A DNA stretch of 64,000 nucleotides. It comes from Oculatella sp. LEGE 06141 (GTDB taxonomy: Bacteria > Cyanobacteriota > Cyanobacteriia > Elainellales > Elainellaceae). The notes under the pieces are model-generated. The model did not search any database, had not been told where the DNA came from, and saw only the letters and a program-made list of their open reading frames with translations. The DNA is taken from positions 16,280-80,279 of the forward strand of contig NZ_JADEWO010000034.1 of the NCBI RefSeq assembly GCF_015207605.1, read 5' to 3'. The translations under genes and the position numbers were made by a program. Positions 8,557 through 17,782 of the stretch are shown here, piece after piece (the first letter of the stretch is position 1; every line of letters begins with the position of its first letter).

Positions 8557-8751
8557 TTCGACCCATAGCATTGAGTTTTAGCATTGAGTTTCAGACGTTA
8601 AAGCTCTCATCATGGCGGACACCCTGCAAATCATAAATAGTCATTTCAATCTACGTGTCCAGCCTGATGAATAACCGAATTATTGTGCCAGTGACACAAC
8701 TGGGTGGAGACATGAAGCGGTTTACGGCTGTCCTTTGCTAGTAGCCGTCGC

Positions 8752-10296
8752 TTACGATAATTTGGTCAGCACGCCTAAGATCGTTTTACTGGTCGGCGTT
8801 AACAGCGTCCGCCGATACGCATCGGCTGCTTTTTTGATGGCCTCAGCCTGAGTGGGGTAGGGATGAATCACGCTAGCAAGTTTGCCAAGACCCACACCCG
8901 CTACGATCGCTGTTGTGATCTCGCTAATCATCTCCCCAGCATGGCGAGCCACAATGGTAGCTCCTACGATAGTGTCGGTTCCTTTTTTGTGGTGGATTTT
9001 AACGAAACCGTCTTCTTCCCCGTCTGCGATCGCCCGATCAACCTGGCTGAAGGGAATGTTGATCGTGCCGATCTCAATGCCTTGCTGCTGTGCTTCATGC
9101 TCATACAGCCCAACATGTGCCACTTCGGGATCGGTGTAGGTAGTCCACGGCATCACCAAATCGCTGAGTTTGGAGCGCCCAATGCCAAAGGGAGCGAATA
9201 AGGCGTTCTTGATCACGATCCGAGCGGCAGCATCCGCCGCATGGGTAAACTTCCAATCCAGACAAACATCGCCTGCGGCAAAAATTTTAGGATGGGTCGT
9301 TTGCAGATAATCATTCACCTGTATGCCGTGTTGGTCGTAAGCCACTCCAACCGCTTCCAGATTCAAGCCGTTCACATTGGGAGTGCGGCCTGCTCCTACC
9401 AGAATTTCGTCAACAGTGATCGCCTCTTCTTTGCCCTCACAAACCACATGAATTGTTTTGCCCTCTGTGGTCGTTTCAACTCGCTGTAGCTCGCAGCCCA
9501 ACAGGAGGCGAATGCCGTCCTTGAGTAAGGACTGTTGCACGATGCCTGCCGCATCCGCATCTTCTTTAGTGAGCAAGCGCTGCTCTCGGTGGCATAATGT
9601 TACCTCACAGCCTAAACGACGAAAGGCTTGCGCCATTTCGCAACCAATAGGGCCGCCGCCGATCACAGCAAAGCGGTTAGGGCGCTCGGTTAAGTTAAAC
9701 ACCGTTTCATTGGTGAGGTAGCCTGCGGCTTCAAGACCAGCGATCGCCGGTTGAACGGCTCTTGCTCCTGTGGCAATCACCGCTTTCTTAAACCGCAACG
9801 TCGTACCATCAACATCGATTGTGTTGCCGCCAGCAAACCGCGCATTGCCCAAAAAGACATCTATGCCAAGCGACCGGAAGCGCTCTGCCGAGTCGTGATG
9901 GCTGATCCCAGCCCGAATCCGGCGCATTCGAGCCATCACTGCCGCAAAATCAACGGCGACCGTGTCAGGTGGTTCAACGCCAAACGGTCTGGCATGACGG
10001 ATATCAGCAACGAGTCGCGATGAGCGAATGATGCACTTTGACGGCACACATCCCACGTTTAAGCAATCGCCACCCATGAGGTAGCGTTCTACCAGAGCCA
10101 CCTTTAGCCCCAACCCCAGCCCTGCGGCTCCCGCTGCTACTACCAGCCCTGCCGTTCCTGCCCCAATCACCACCAGGTCGTAGCTGGTTTGAGGTGAGGG
10201 ATTGACCCAATCAGACGGATGAACCTGTGACACCAGTTGTTGGTTGTAGGCATCCATCGGTGGAACAACAACAGGCGAAACGGTGGGCTGAGACAT
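8752..10296 (-). CDS. Pyridine nucleotide-disulfide oxidoreductase (mercuric reductase-like)
   Basis: A 514-residue flavoprotein of the dihydrolipoamide dehydrogenase/glutathione reductase family. It has an FAD-binding GAGTAGL motif, the redox-active disulfide GGDCLNVGCVPSK, an NAD(P)-binding GGGPIGCE motif, an AGDV FAD motif and the C-terminal His-Glu pair HPYPTQAE. Such proteins are often labelled mercuric reductase, but this one lacks both the N-terminal heavy-metal domain and the C-terminal Cys-Cys pair needed to bind Hg(II), so it is unlikely to be MerA. Its neighbour 83 bases downstream in position (upstream in transcription) is a TVP38-family membrane protein, a pairing common in bacteria. 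The real electron acceptor is unknown. Confidence 0.88.
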   Translation of the reverse strand: MSQPTVSPVVVPPMDAYNQQLVSQVHPSDWVNPSPQTSYDLVVIGAGTAGLVVAAGAAGLGLGLKVALVERYLMGGDCLNVGCVPSKCIIRSSRLVADIRHARPFGVEPPDTVAVDFAAVMARMRRIRAGISHHDSAERFRSLGIDVFLGNARFAGGNTIDVDGTTLRFKKAVIATGARAVQPAIAGLEAAGYLTNETVFNLTERPNRFAVIGGGPIGCEMAQAFRRLGCEVTLCHREQRLLTKEDADAAGIVQQSLLKDGIRLLLGCELQRVETTTEGKTIHVVCEGKEEAITVDEILVGAGRTPNVNGLNLEAVGVAYDQHGIQVNDYLQTTHPKIFAAGDVCLDWKFTHAADAAARIVIKNALFAPFGIGRSKLSDLVMPWTTYTDPEVAHVGLYEHEAQQQGIEIGTINIPFSQVDRAIADGEEDGFVKIHHKKGTDTIVGATIVARHAGEMISEITTAIVAGVGLGKLASVIHPYPTQAEAIKKAADAYRRTLLTPTSKTILGVLTKLS

Positions 10297-10379
10297 CGAT
10301 CGCTCCTTTAAGCAAACGCTGAATTAAGCAACGCTGAACACTGAACAATACTCTGTTAACCCGTTTGGCTTGTGACCCA

Positions 10380-11162
10380 TTAAGCGGTTGGATCTTCGGA
10401 TGCTGCATCCCCAACCACCGATTCGAGAGCGTTGCGCGCGATGCGAGTAACATAAACCGTGACCGCCACGGTTGCAACCAACCCAATCAGTCGCATTGTC
10501 CATTCCAACACTGGATTAACTGGCGGTCGAGACGTTCCAAGCATGGCAAGGTTGCCCGCCAGCGACCCAACATAAACGAACAGAAGCGTACCCGGAATCA
10601 TGCCAATGCAGCCCAAGCAGTAATCCTTCAGCGAAACAGCGGTGATGCCAAAGGCATAGTTTAAGAAGTTGAAGGGAAACAGAGGAGATAGGCGAGTGAG
10701 CAGCACAATTTTGAACCCTTCTCGTCCAACGGCTTCGTCGATCGCCTGAAATCGTTTGTGGTTAGCAAGTTTGACAGCAACCCATCCCCGCACCAGATAC
10801 CGCCCGACCAAAAATGCCAGAGTGGCTCCTAGAGTGGCTCCAACAAACACGTAGATCGTCCCTACAAATACACCAAACACCGCCCCGGCTCCCAGGGTTA
10901 GCACCGAACCAGGCAGGAAAGCCACGGTAGCGACCATATAGAGCAGAATGAATACGATCGCCCCAATTGCACCCAAATCTTGCACCCATAGCAACCGATG
11001 GCGCAGCCATTCTTGAGGGTGGAACGCGGTCATGGGTGTGCCATCCTGTGCCCAGGCTGGAGCCGTAGCGACTAGCCACAACGCCACCGCGAAACAGAGT
11101 CCTTTCACTGCCTGCTTTATCATTCTGTTACCAGCGCAGGAGATACAGACTTGGGTTGTCAT
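10380..11162 (-). CDS. TVP38/TMEM64 family (VTT/DedA-like) membrane protein
   Basis: A 260-residue integral membrane protein with an N-terminal signal-like helix ending near AWA (about residue 38) and four or five further helices. The VTT/SNARE-associated signature is visible as GAGAVFGVFVGTIYVFVGA followed by FLVGRYLVRGW and LTRLSPLFPFNFLNYAFG. Members of this family are linked to lipid scrambling or small-solute transport; the substrate here is unknown. It lies upstream of, and in the same direction as, the flavin disulfide reductase, so the two are probably co-transcribed. Confidence 0.85.
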   Translation of the reverse strand: MTTQVCISCAGNRMIKQAVKGLCFAVALWLVATAPAWAQDGTPMTAFHPQEWLRHRLLWVQDLGAIGAIVFILLYMVATVAFLPGSVLTLGAGAVFGVFVGTIYVFVGATLGATLAFLVGRYLVRGWVAVKLANHKRFQAIDEAVGREGFKIVLLTRLSPLFPFNFLNYAFGITAVSLKDYCLGCIGMIPGTLLFVYVGSLAGNLAMLGTSRPPVNPVLEWTMRLIGLVATVAVTVYVTRIARNALESVVGDAASEDPTA

Positions 11163-11216
11163 GGTTGATGTTACTCGGCTAAAGAGGCGATCGGATGAAC
11201 CACCAACACGGGTACG

Positions 11217-12440
11217 TTAAACAGCACCCTTTAGCTCGAAGATGGTCTCGATCACCCGTTCAACGACGCGATCGGGAGTTGAGGCTCCTGAGGTAATACC
11301 CACCACAATGGCACCATCGGGCAACCACGGTTCCATCACTTCTAACGCCTGGTGCAACGGCTTATGCTCTACCCGATTTCCGGGGCCAATGCGTTCAGGG
11401 CTATCGATGTGGTAGGAGGGAATGTTGTAATCGATCGCAATCTCTTGCAGATGGGTGGTGTTAGACGAGTTATAGCCACCGATCACCACCATCAAGTCTA
11501 GATGCTGTTTCACCAGGTCAAACATGGCATCCTGGCGCTCTTGCGTCGCATCGCAAATGGTGTTGAAGCTGAGGAAATGCTGATTAAGAGCCGCTGGCCC
11601 ATACTTCTTCATCATGGTGTGTTCAAACAGCTTGCCGATCTGTTCTGTTTCACCTTTGAGCATGGTGGTCTGGTTGGCAATTCCTACCCGTTCCAGGTCG
11701 CGGTCGGGATCAAACCCCGCCGAACAGGCAAGGCTAAATTTTGCCATGAACTCATCTCGACGCTGACGCTGTTCGGCGGCAGAACCACCTTCACGCAAAA
11801 TGTAATCGCAGACGTACTGCGCCTCGGCCAGGTTCAGCACGATGAGATAAGTATCGGCAAACGAACTGGTGGCGATCGTCTCTTCGTGCTTATATTTACC
11901 GTGAATGATTGAGGTATAGCTGCCTTTTTTGTGCTTCTCAACCGTGTTCCAAACTTTAGACACCCAGGGGCAGGTCGTGTCAACAATCGTGCAGTCTTTG
12001 TCGTTCAGGAGCTGCATTTCTTGCACGCTGGCACCAAAGGCAGGCAAAATAACCACGTCGCCAGAGTCCACCACAGAGAAGTCTTTTTGCTCTGCATCCA
12101 CCGGAATAAACCCAACCTGCATCTCGCGTAGCTGCTGGTTAACCGAAGGATTATGAATAATTTCGTTTGTGATCCAGATCCGTTCAGTCGGGAAGTGCTG
12201 ACGGGTTTCGTAGGCCATCGCCACCGCTCGTTCTACGCCCCAACAAAACCCAAAGGCTTCTGCTAAGCGAATTGTAACGTCACCACGCTGAAGCACATAG
12301 TTGTTGTCACGAATTTGCTGAATCAGGCTGCTTTTATACTCAGAATCCATCAGTCCAGAGACAACGGCTTCGTGCCCAAACCCCTTACGATGATAATTTT
12401 GAGAGCTGTTGAGCGATCGCTTAAAGGCTTTCGTATCCAT
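11217..12440 (-). CDS. ispH: 4-hydroxy-3-methylbut-2-enyl diphosphate reductase
   Basis: A 407-residue IspH (LytB), the last enzyme of the MEP pathway, reducing HMBPP to IPP and DMAPP. The length and the N-terminal extension (about 60 residues) are those of the cyanobacterial/plant type; the E. coli type is about 316. The three iron-sulfur ligands are visible in [20 protein letters not shown] and [10 protein letters not shown]. In cyanobacteria the electrons normally come from ferredoxin. The gene stands alone between the TVP38 gene (54 bases) and the SGNH hydrolase, all on the minus strand, and supplies precursors for carotenoids, phytol and quinones. Confidence 0.96.
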   Translation of the reverse strand: MDTKAFKRSLNSSQNYHRKGFGHEAVVSGLMDSEYKSSLIQQIRDNNYVLQRGDVTIRLAEAFGFCWGVERAVAMAYETRQHFPTERIWITNEIIHNPSVNQQLREMQVGFIPVDAEQKDFSVVDSGDVVILPAFGASVQEMQLLNDKDCTIVDTTCPWVSKVWNTVEKHKKGSYTSIIHGKYKHEETIATSSFADTYLIVLNLAEAQYVCDYILREGGSAAEQRQRRDEFMAKFSLACSAGFDPDRDLERVGIANQTTMLKGETEQIGKLFEHTMMKKYGPAALNQHFLSFNTICDATQERQDAMFDLVKQHLDLMVVIGGYNSSNTTHLQEIAIDYNIPSYHIDSPERIGPGNRVEHKPLHQALEVMEPWLPDGAIVVGITSGASTPDRVVERVIETIFELKGAV

Positions 12441-12531
12441 GCCTCATCCTAATCTGGTGAATCTTACCTTCAGACTATCAAAATCAGACCCGCAAAACAT
12501 GCCGAGCCAGCATGCGGATTGAAATCAATGT

Positions 12532-13425
12532 CTATTCCTCGGCTTCTGCGTCTAGCGCCATCTGGCTGTACATTTGCAGCGCAGTCCGCCAGACGACATA
12601 GCCTTGTGGACTTAGATGTAACCCATCGGTGCTAAAGTCCATCTGCATATTGCCGTTATCGTCTGCAAACAAGCCATAAAGATCGAGATAGTAGACCGAC
12701 TCTTCCGCCGCCATCGCTTCTAAATCTTGGTTAAGAGCGCGAATTTTACGGTTAGGAATCGCCAACAGCCGCTCTCGCCCTTCCCAGGTAGCCTGTTCTG
12801 CCGCATGGGGCAAAATAGACTGCACCACAATGTGCGATCGGCGGTGGAAGGCTTTGAGATGGCGAATAATTTGCCGCTGGTTCTCTAGAATGTCTTCATC
12901 GGGTACACCCCGAATCAAATCATTAATACCAATCATCACAAAGATGGCATCGGGTCTGGTGTCATCAAACAGCTCGAGCCGATGCAACAGACCTGCCGAC
13001 GTTTCACCTGAGATGCCTTGATTCAGCCAGGTATAACCTTTGGGCAACATGTCATAGGGAAACCAAAGGCTGATCGAGTCTCCTGCTAACACCGTCAGAT
13101 GCTCGGGCTGCTGCTCGGCGATCGCTTTCGCCTCTTGCTTGAGCAAATCCACCCACTGGTCATAACTGAGTTGATGACGAGGCCCGATCGCTGAGATGGC
13201 TACCGATGAGGCAGCAACATCAGAGACAGCCGCCTGCGTTGCCAGTGCCGAATCGGGCGGGGTAACGGCCAGATTGTCGTGCCGTAACATCACCAGCAGC
13301 AAAGATAGCAAAAAACAGTTAGCTGTTAAGGAAACTAAGATCCAGGTAGGTAGAGACCACAGATAGGTGGTCGGGATGTTGATTTTAAGGAAGTTAGGCG
13401 TAACTCTGAGACGGCGATCGCCCAT
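12532..13425 (-). CDS. SGNH/GDSL-family hydrolase, membrane anchored
   Basis: A 297-residue protein with one N-terminal membrane helix (about residues 25-47) and a periplasmic SGNH hydrolase domain. The four blocks are visible: LAGDSISLWF (nucleophile Ser), GISGETSAG (Gly), IGINDL (Asn) and DGLHLS (Asp-x-x-His). Such enzymes are esterases or acetyl-ester hydrolases acting on lipids, peptidoglycan or polysaccharide; the substrate is not predictable. An upstream in-frame start would add 23 residues; I chose the ATG at 13425, which puts the anchor nearer the N-terminus. The Amt terminator lies just upstream. Confidence 0.85.
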   Translation of the reverse strand: MGDRRLRVTPNFLKINIPTTYLWSLPTWILVSLTANCFLLSLLLVMLRHDNLAVTPPDSALATQAAVSDVAASSVAISAIGPRHQLSYDQWVDLLKQEAKAIAEQQPEHLTVLAGDSISLWFPYDMLPKGYTWLNQGISGETSAGLLHRLELFDDTRPDAIFVMIGINDLIRGVPDEDILENQRQIIRHLKAFHRRSHIVVQSILPHAAEQATWEGRERLLAIPNRKIRALNQDLEAMAAEESVYYLDLYGLFADDNGNMQMDFSTDGLHLSPQGYVVWRTALQMYSQMALDAEAEE

Positions 13426-13512
13426 TTCAGTTACCGAACACTTGTGTTTCCATCTGTCAGAAACATAGTCTAGCAAAGGGGAGGCTGTGACCAAACCTTT
13501 TCGTAGATTGAA

Positions 13513-13550
13513 TCAAAAAATACAAGAAGCCAGTGAACTTCACTGGCTTC
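13513..13550 (-). terminator. Rho-independent terminator after amt
   Basis: An 11-bp perfect stem (GAAGCCAGTGA at 13526-13536 with its complement ending at 13550) around a 3-base loop. On the minus strand it is followed by TTGTATTTTTT. It lies about 110 bases past the amt stop and before the SGNH hydrolase gene. Confidence 0.85.
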
Positions 13551-13657
13551 CATAACAGATCCTTATAGGCTAGACCCAGAGATTCTCAAAAGCGATGTAG
13601 TCAATATCACACCGCCTCAACTAGTTCTCCCGGAGACAAAGCAGTAGGCCACTCCAA

Positions 13658-15190
13658 CTAGAGGTTACCTGCTACACCAGTAGAGCTGCTGCCTGGAACA
13701 CCAGTGGGGCTACCAGCAACACCGCTCGTGTCTTTCAAGAAACCGCTGTAGGCTTCCATGCCGTGCTCACCAATGTCTAGACCAATCAGCTCTTCTTCTT
13801 CAGTCACTCGGAGGCCAAAGGCGGCCTTGAGACCATACCAGAAGATGGTGCTTAGAACGACGGTGAATAAGCCAACCGTGAGAATTCCGAGGATTTGGGC
13901 AATGAGCTGAGTAACGCCACCGCCATAGAATAGGCCAGATTCTTGGTTGAACAAACCAACCGCCAGCGTTCCCCAAATCCCGCAGACCAGGTGAACCGAC
14001 GTTGCACCAACCGGGTCATCAATGCGGATGCTGTCAAAGAACAGAACAGAAAAGACAACGATGACACCAGCAATCAGGCCGATGATGACGGCACCCAGGT
14101 AAGAGACCCCAGCACAACCAGCCGTAATTCCTACCAGACCAGCCAAAATTCCGTTGATAATCATGGACAGGTCGGGCTTGCCAGAAATAATCCAGGCTGT
14201 AATCGTTGCAGCAATTCCACCTGCTGCTGCTGCGAGGTTGGTTGTCACAGCAATATAAGGAACAGCTGCATCTGCCGCCAACTCCGAGCCAGGGTTGAAG
14301 CCAAACCAGCCGATCCAGAGAATGAGACACCCCAGGGTGGCAATGCTCATGTTGTGTCCTGGAATCGCGTTCGTTTGACCATCCTGATATTTGCCGATCC
14401 GAGGGCCAAGGATGGCGGCACCCATCAGCGCTGACCACCCACCAACGGAGTGAACCACAGTAGAACCAGCAAAGTCGCTAAAAGCAGCACCGCCGAGGAA
14501 TCCGATTTCGGACAGCATCCCGCCGCCCCAAACCCAATGTGCAGAAATAGGATAAGCAATTCCTGTGAGCAGGAGACTGAAAATAAGGAAGTCGATGAAT
14601 TTGATTCGCTCTGCAACGGCACCAGAAACGATGGTTGCGGCGGTACCTGCAAAAGCAGCCTGGAACAGGAAGAATACAGGAATGGTCAGCGTGCTTTCGC
14701 CTAAACCATAGGTTGCAGGATCAGTGCTGCTGAGGAACCAGCCACCGCCACCGACAAAACCATTGCCCTGACCAAACATGAGCGAGAATCCGATCGCCCA
14801 AAAAGCGAGCGTAGCTAGGGCGAACACAATTAAGTTCTTGGCAAGGATGTTGACCGCATTCTTCTGACGACAGAAGCCAGCTTCTAACATGGCGAAGCCC
14901 GCATTCATGAAGATGACGAGAATAGTGGCAACTAAAATCCAAATGTTGTCTAGAACAGCTTGGGTATCAAGCTCTGGAGCTGCTTCTTGTGCCGAAGCAG
15001 CTAAACTCCAAGCTCCGACAATCATGACTGCCAGGGGAACACACGCTAACCAGCCACCAGAAAAGCTTGGAAAAACAGTCTTTACCCGTCGAAAGGCTGC
15101 TGTGATATTGGGTAAGTAGGCTGAACCCATCGAAGGCGATCGCCTACGCTTACTTCTCTTTTTCTTGAGCACTAGTTTGGACATCATCAC
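13658..15190 (-). CDS. amt: Ammonium transporter Amt
   Basis: A 510-residue Amt/MEP/Rh channel with a long basic N-terminus, a signal-like segment ending at ASAQ (about residue 68) and 11 further helices. Family signatures include [16 protein letters not shown], the first pore histidine in SAHWVWGGG and the second in [10 protein letters not shown]. It conducts ammonium/ammonia into the cell and is normally induced under nitrogen limitation. A perfect GTA-N8-TAC box lies at 15462-15475, about 270 bases upstream, suggesting NtcA control through a long leader. A strong terminator follows the gene. The start is one of three consecutive ATGs. Confidence 0.95.
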   Translation of the reverse strand: MMMSKLVLKKKRSKRRRSPSMGSAYLPNITAAFRRVKTVFPSFSGGWLACVPLAVMIVGAWSLAASAQEAAPELDTQAVLDNIWILVATILVIFMNAGFAMLEAGFCRQKNAVNILAKNLIVFALATLAFWAIGFSLMFGQGNGFVGGGGWFLSSTDPATYGLGESTLTIPVFFLFQAAFAGTAATIVSGAVAERIKFIDFLIFSLLLTGIAYPISAHWVWGGGMLSEIGFLGGAAFSDFAGSTVVHSVGGWSALMGAAILGPRIGKYQDGQTNAIPGHNMSIATLGCLILWIGWFGFNPGSELAADAAVPYIAVTTNLAAAAGGIAATITAWIISGKPDLSMIINGILAGLVGITAGCAGVSYLGAVIIGLIAGVIVVFSVLFFDSIRIDDPVGATSVHLVCGIWGTLAVGLFNQESGLFYGGGVTQLIAQILGILTVGLFTVVLSTIFWYGLKAAFGLRVTEEEELIGLDIGEHGMEAYSGFLKDTSGVAGSPTGVPGSSSTGVAGNL

Positions 15191-15461
15191 TGGACGTTCC
15201 TTGAACGAATGAAGCTAATCACAACAGCTCAGCGATCAAACGTCGCATAGAGCTGTACGGTTATGTGGATATTTAGGAGGAGCAATCAAGACGATGGAGT
15301 CAACCTCACTTAGGGAAGTTGATGATAAGCGCCTATCTGTATTTCCAGCAATTTTACTCATACCTTAGAAGGCTTAGTTAAGCAATCGGGAAGTAGATGC
15401 CGAATAGTGTGAGTAAGAAAGGGAACATGAAGATTGCACCAATTCTGAGGTTGGTAATTCT

Positions 15462-15475
15462 GTATCTTAGAATAC
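15462..15475 (-). promoter_or_regulatory. NtcA-type box upstream of amt
   Basis: GTATCTTAGAATAC fits the NtcA consensus GTA-N8-TAC exactly. The expected -10 element about 22 bases downstream on the minus strand is only weakly matched (CAATCT at 25 bases). The six fixed bases occur by chance about once per 4 kb, so the assignment rests on its place before a typical NtcA target. Confidence 0.55.
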
Positions 15476-15734
15476 AATCAGGCATTCCCATACCCTAGAA
15501 GAGGCAAAATTCCTAGCTCCTGAGAGCTTTTACATCCCCTCAAATCGGGACATCCTTCCGTTACTAAACTTTAAAGAATTAACCAAAAAGGAACGACCCC
15601 AGGATTTCAAGGCTGTCGCGTCTGTCGGAAATCAGTGGTTGAGTAGCACTGAGTTATTTCTTCAACCAGAGCACCTGTCAAAAGCTCATCATGATGGAAA
15701 AGATTGCAACCATTTGAGAGAATATTTGAAGTTA

Positions 15735-15884
15735 AGGGGATGTTTGAAAAGTTATCAAATGTCTCCTGTAAGGGCGTAATAGTTGGCAAATAGCCCCAAG
15801 AGATTGCCCATAGCCCAACACCCGCAGGAGCTGCTACGCTTCTATGGGTATCGAGCTACAAATTAGACCTTTAACGCATCCTCT
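15735..15884 (+). repeat. MITE-like repeat, family A, copy 1
   Basis: About 150 bases with related ends: left GGGGATGTTTGAAAAGT and right ACCTTTAACGCATCCTCT. The core shares TATCAAATGTCTCCTGTAAG with the copy at 40466-40608. It lies in an 860-base gene-free stretch between amt and the cupin gene. I see no credible gene in the rest of that gap. Confidence 0.75.
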
Positions 15885-16053
15885 TAGACCTGGATTCCCT
15901 TTGTCTTCTTGCAAGGAAATGGAATTGAGTTCTGAAGCTTAAGTGACCGTTGAAAAGGGAAATTCAGAGGGAACAACCTGTTATTTAGAAATCAGCTCTC
16001 AAACGGAGTTCTCAGTTTCTAACTATCAGTTTTAGAGACAGCTTTGTCGCTAC

Positions 16054-16419
16054 TTACGAGCTGTAAACCGTTTCATCTTCCTTGCGCCAGGCTGGATCAA
16101 CCATACAAATAAATATCAGCGGTTCTGAACCACAGTTATGAATAAACTGCTTTGCCTCTGGCGGTATATAAATAGCGTCTCCTGCTTCAACTCGCTGCAT
16201 TTCATCATCAATATGCATATCGCCCATGCCGCTCAAGATGTAATAAACTTCGGATGTTTTCAGAGAATGAACGATCGAGGTTTGTCCAACCGGAACAATG
16301 GCATGGGCAAGGCTATAGCGTAGCGCTAGCGGCTGTTTTTCTGGATGAAGCAGTTCGCGCAGTAGGGTTCCGTCGCCGGCAACAAATTCTTCACAGTCGT
16401 TTAGCTTACGAATCAGCAT
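16054..16419 (-). CDS. Small cupin-domain protein
   Basis: A 121-residue single-domain cupin. The conserved beta-barrel motifs are GQTSIVHSLKTSEVYYILSG (motif 1 with His and Glu) and GDAIYIPPEAKQFIHNCG (motif 2 with His). It resembles the mannose-6-phosphate isomerase-like or oxalate decarboxylase-like small cupins, which bind a metal; enzyme or sensor role unknown. An in-frame GTG 15 bases upstream is possible; I chose the ATG at 16419. It sits alone among MITE-like repeats, and a family B copy begins 80 bases upstream of its start, where its promoter would be. Confidence 0.85.
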   Translation of the reverse strand: MLIRKLNDCEEFVAGDGTLLRELLHPEKQPLALRYSLAHAIVPVGQTSIVHSLKTSEVYYILSGMGDMHIDDEMQRVEAGDAIYIPPEAKQFIHNCGSEPLIFICMVDPAWRKEDETVYSS

Positions 16420-16498
16420 GAGCGTGAAGCGCACAAATTCAATGAGACGATTTTACGGTATATCCGCAGTTATGAGAATACAACTCTTACCCATTTAA

Positions 16499-16677
16499 GC
16501 GGATGTTTGCAGAGTATCAAATGTGCTGTATTTCCCCCTAAATTCTCCAACATTGGGGAACGTCCGAACCGATTCTGTTTCAGAGTCCTTCAGAATTGCG
16601 TAGGTGGGGTTTAGCACCTGCGGAAAGCCAGGAAAGAGGGGGGTTTGAGTGGCAATCGGTACTTTTAAAGCATCCGC
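16499..16677 (+). repeat. MITE-like repeat, family B, copy 1
   Basis: The ends are inverted: GCGGATGTTTGCAGAGT at 16499 and ACTTTTAAAGCATCCGC ending at 16677. The core contains TTGGGGAACGTCCGAACCG, shared in diverged form with the copies near 17409 and 30022. The repeat lies just upstream of the cupin gene. Confidence 0.7.
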
Positions 16678-16795
16678 CAGGGGCTACTAGCACGGCTCCG
16701 CCAATTAACAGCAACAGCATGAAGGTTAACCCTTGTTTGGGGACACTGCGATCGCCATCAAAAGCAGCGTTTCAGCATCAAACAAGCGGTTTAGA

Positions 16796-17116
16796 TCAGG
16801 TAAATGAATCCATCTGTCTAGACACGCTATACCCCGGTGCGGATTGATAATCTAAACAGCCGATCGCCTCTTCAGATAACGCTTTCATCGGATGGACAGG
16901 GCATTTTAGATGATAGTCTCGCGTGAAATATTGACAGCCAGCGCAGGGAATTGAGTGCATTTGTTTCGCCTTCGCCAAACCATCTCGAACCGCAGACCAA
17001 ACACTCCACAATGCTGTTAGCACCAGTGTCCATGCTACGAGAAAACAGAGGGGCACTAAGACAGGCTGAATCAACTGGATACACCAGTAGAGCGCACGAA
17101 AAAAAGCTGATATCAC
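16796..17116 (-). CDS. Small cyanobacterial membrane protein with a Cys-rich tail
   Basis: A 106-residue protein of a type found in many cyanobacteria; function unknown. Residues about 5-45 form two hydrophobic segments. The cytosolic-looking C-terminal part has conserved cysteines in IPCAGCQYFTRDYHLKCPVHP and EAIGCLDYQ, a pattern suggesting metal or cluster binding. No operon partner: it is isolated between repeats, and the next plus-strand gene is an EamA transporter 666 bases away. Confidence 0.75.
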   Translation of the reverse strand: MISAFFRALYWCIQLIQPVLVPLCFLVAWTLVLTALWSVWSAVRDGLAKAKQMHSIPCAGCQYFTRDYHLKCPVHPMKALSEEAIGCLDYQSAPGYSVSRQMDSFT

Positions 17117-17408
17117 AATAATAATTCTCGTTGGCGTTAGCGATCTAAACCAACCACGATAGTAGAATTTATCCAGACTAATTTCGTTTCTTTAAAGGTC
17201 ATTGCAAAAATCAACCAAACGAAATACTCGATCGCCAGTGTTTATTTCTCTGCTCAACCGTTTTGAACTCAATCTGTCTTCCCCTGGTGAGGTGAATCAG
17301 TTGGGGGAGGTTTTGTTGGCGTGTTGATCGTAATGTAAAGCAAAACAGTCAACACTGAATTAATGGCAACAGTGACATGGTGCAGGTGGGCATTCTGCAT
17401 TACATCCA

Positions 17409-17611
17409 AGAGGGTGACTGCAATGTAGCAAACCTGCTGCATTCGCCCCTTCACTCCCTCAATTCTGGAGGACTTCCGACCCCGTTCTGGTTAAGATCCC
17501 CGTTCGGCTGGGGGCGCAGGTCGAAAGCCCAAAATCGGGAGCATGGTGCTTGCGGCAAGCCAGCAAAGGGCACAATTTGGGTGACACTCAGCCCATTTAA
17601 AGCGTCCCCTC
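17409..17611 (+). repeat. MITE-like repeat, family B, degenerate copy
   Basis: Left part GAGGGTGACTGCAATGTAGC and core GGAGGACTTCCGACCCCG, CCCCGTTCGGCTG align by eye with the copies at 16499 and 30022. The right end CCATTTAAAGCGTCCCCTC is a weak inverse of the left end. It fills part of the 666-base gap before the EamA gene; the rest shows nothing I can call. Confidence 0.5.
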
Positions 17612-17782
17612 AAACAGAATTTTCGACTATACATTCAACCGCACCGCTCTAAACGTTGCCTTTTGAGGAGTTAGCAAAGTGGTGCAACATTATACCTTCT
17701 GCTGCTTCGGGGTTGGTTGAGTTAGCGATCGCTCCAATGCTTCAAACCAACCGTTGTTACACCGTTCGATTTCGAGGATCTA

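Noticed and set aside
8752..10296. True mercuric reductase (merA) or part of a mercury operon
   Set aside because: It lacks the C-terminal Cys-Cys and N-terminal metal domain, and no merR, merT or merP genes are near.
15191..15461. Glutamine (glnA-type) riboswitch in the amt leader
   Set aside because: I looked for the conserved CGUUCA and GGAAGUAGG elements on the minus strand and did not find them together.
15607..15789. 60-residue minus-strand ORF between amt and the cupin gene
   Set aside because: It runs into a MITE-like repeat, has no ribosome-binding site or protein-like composition, and is best explained as chance.
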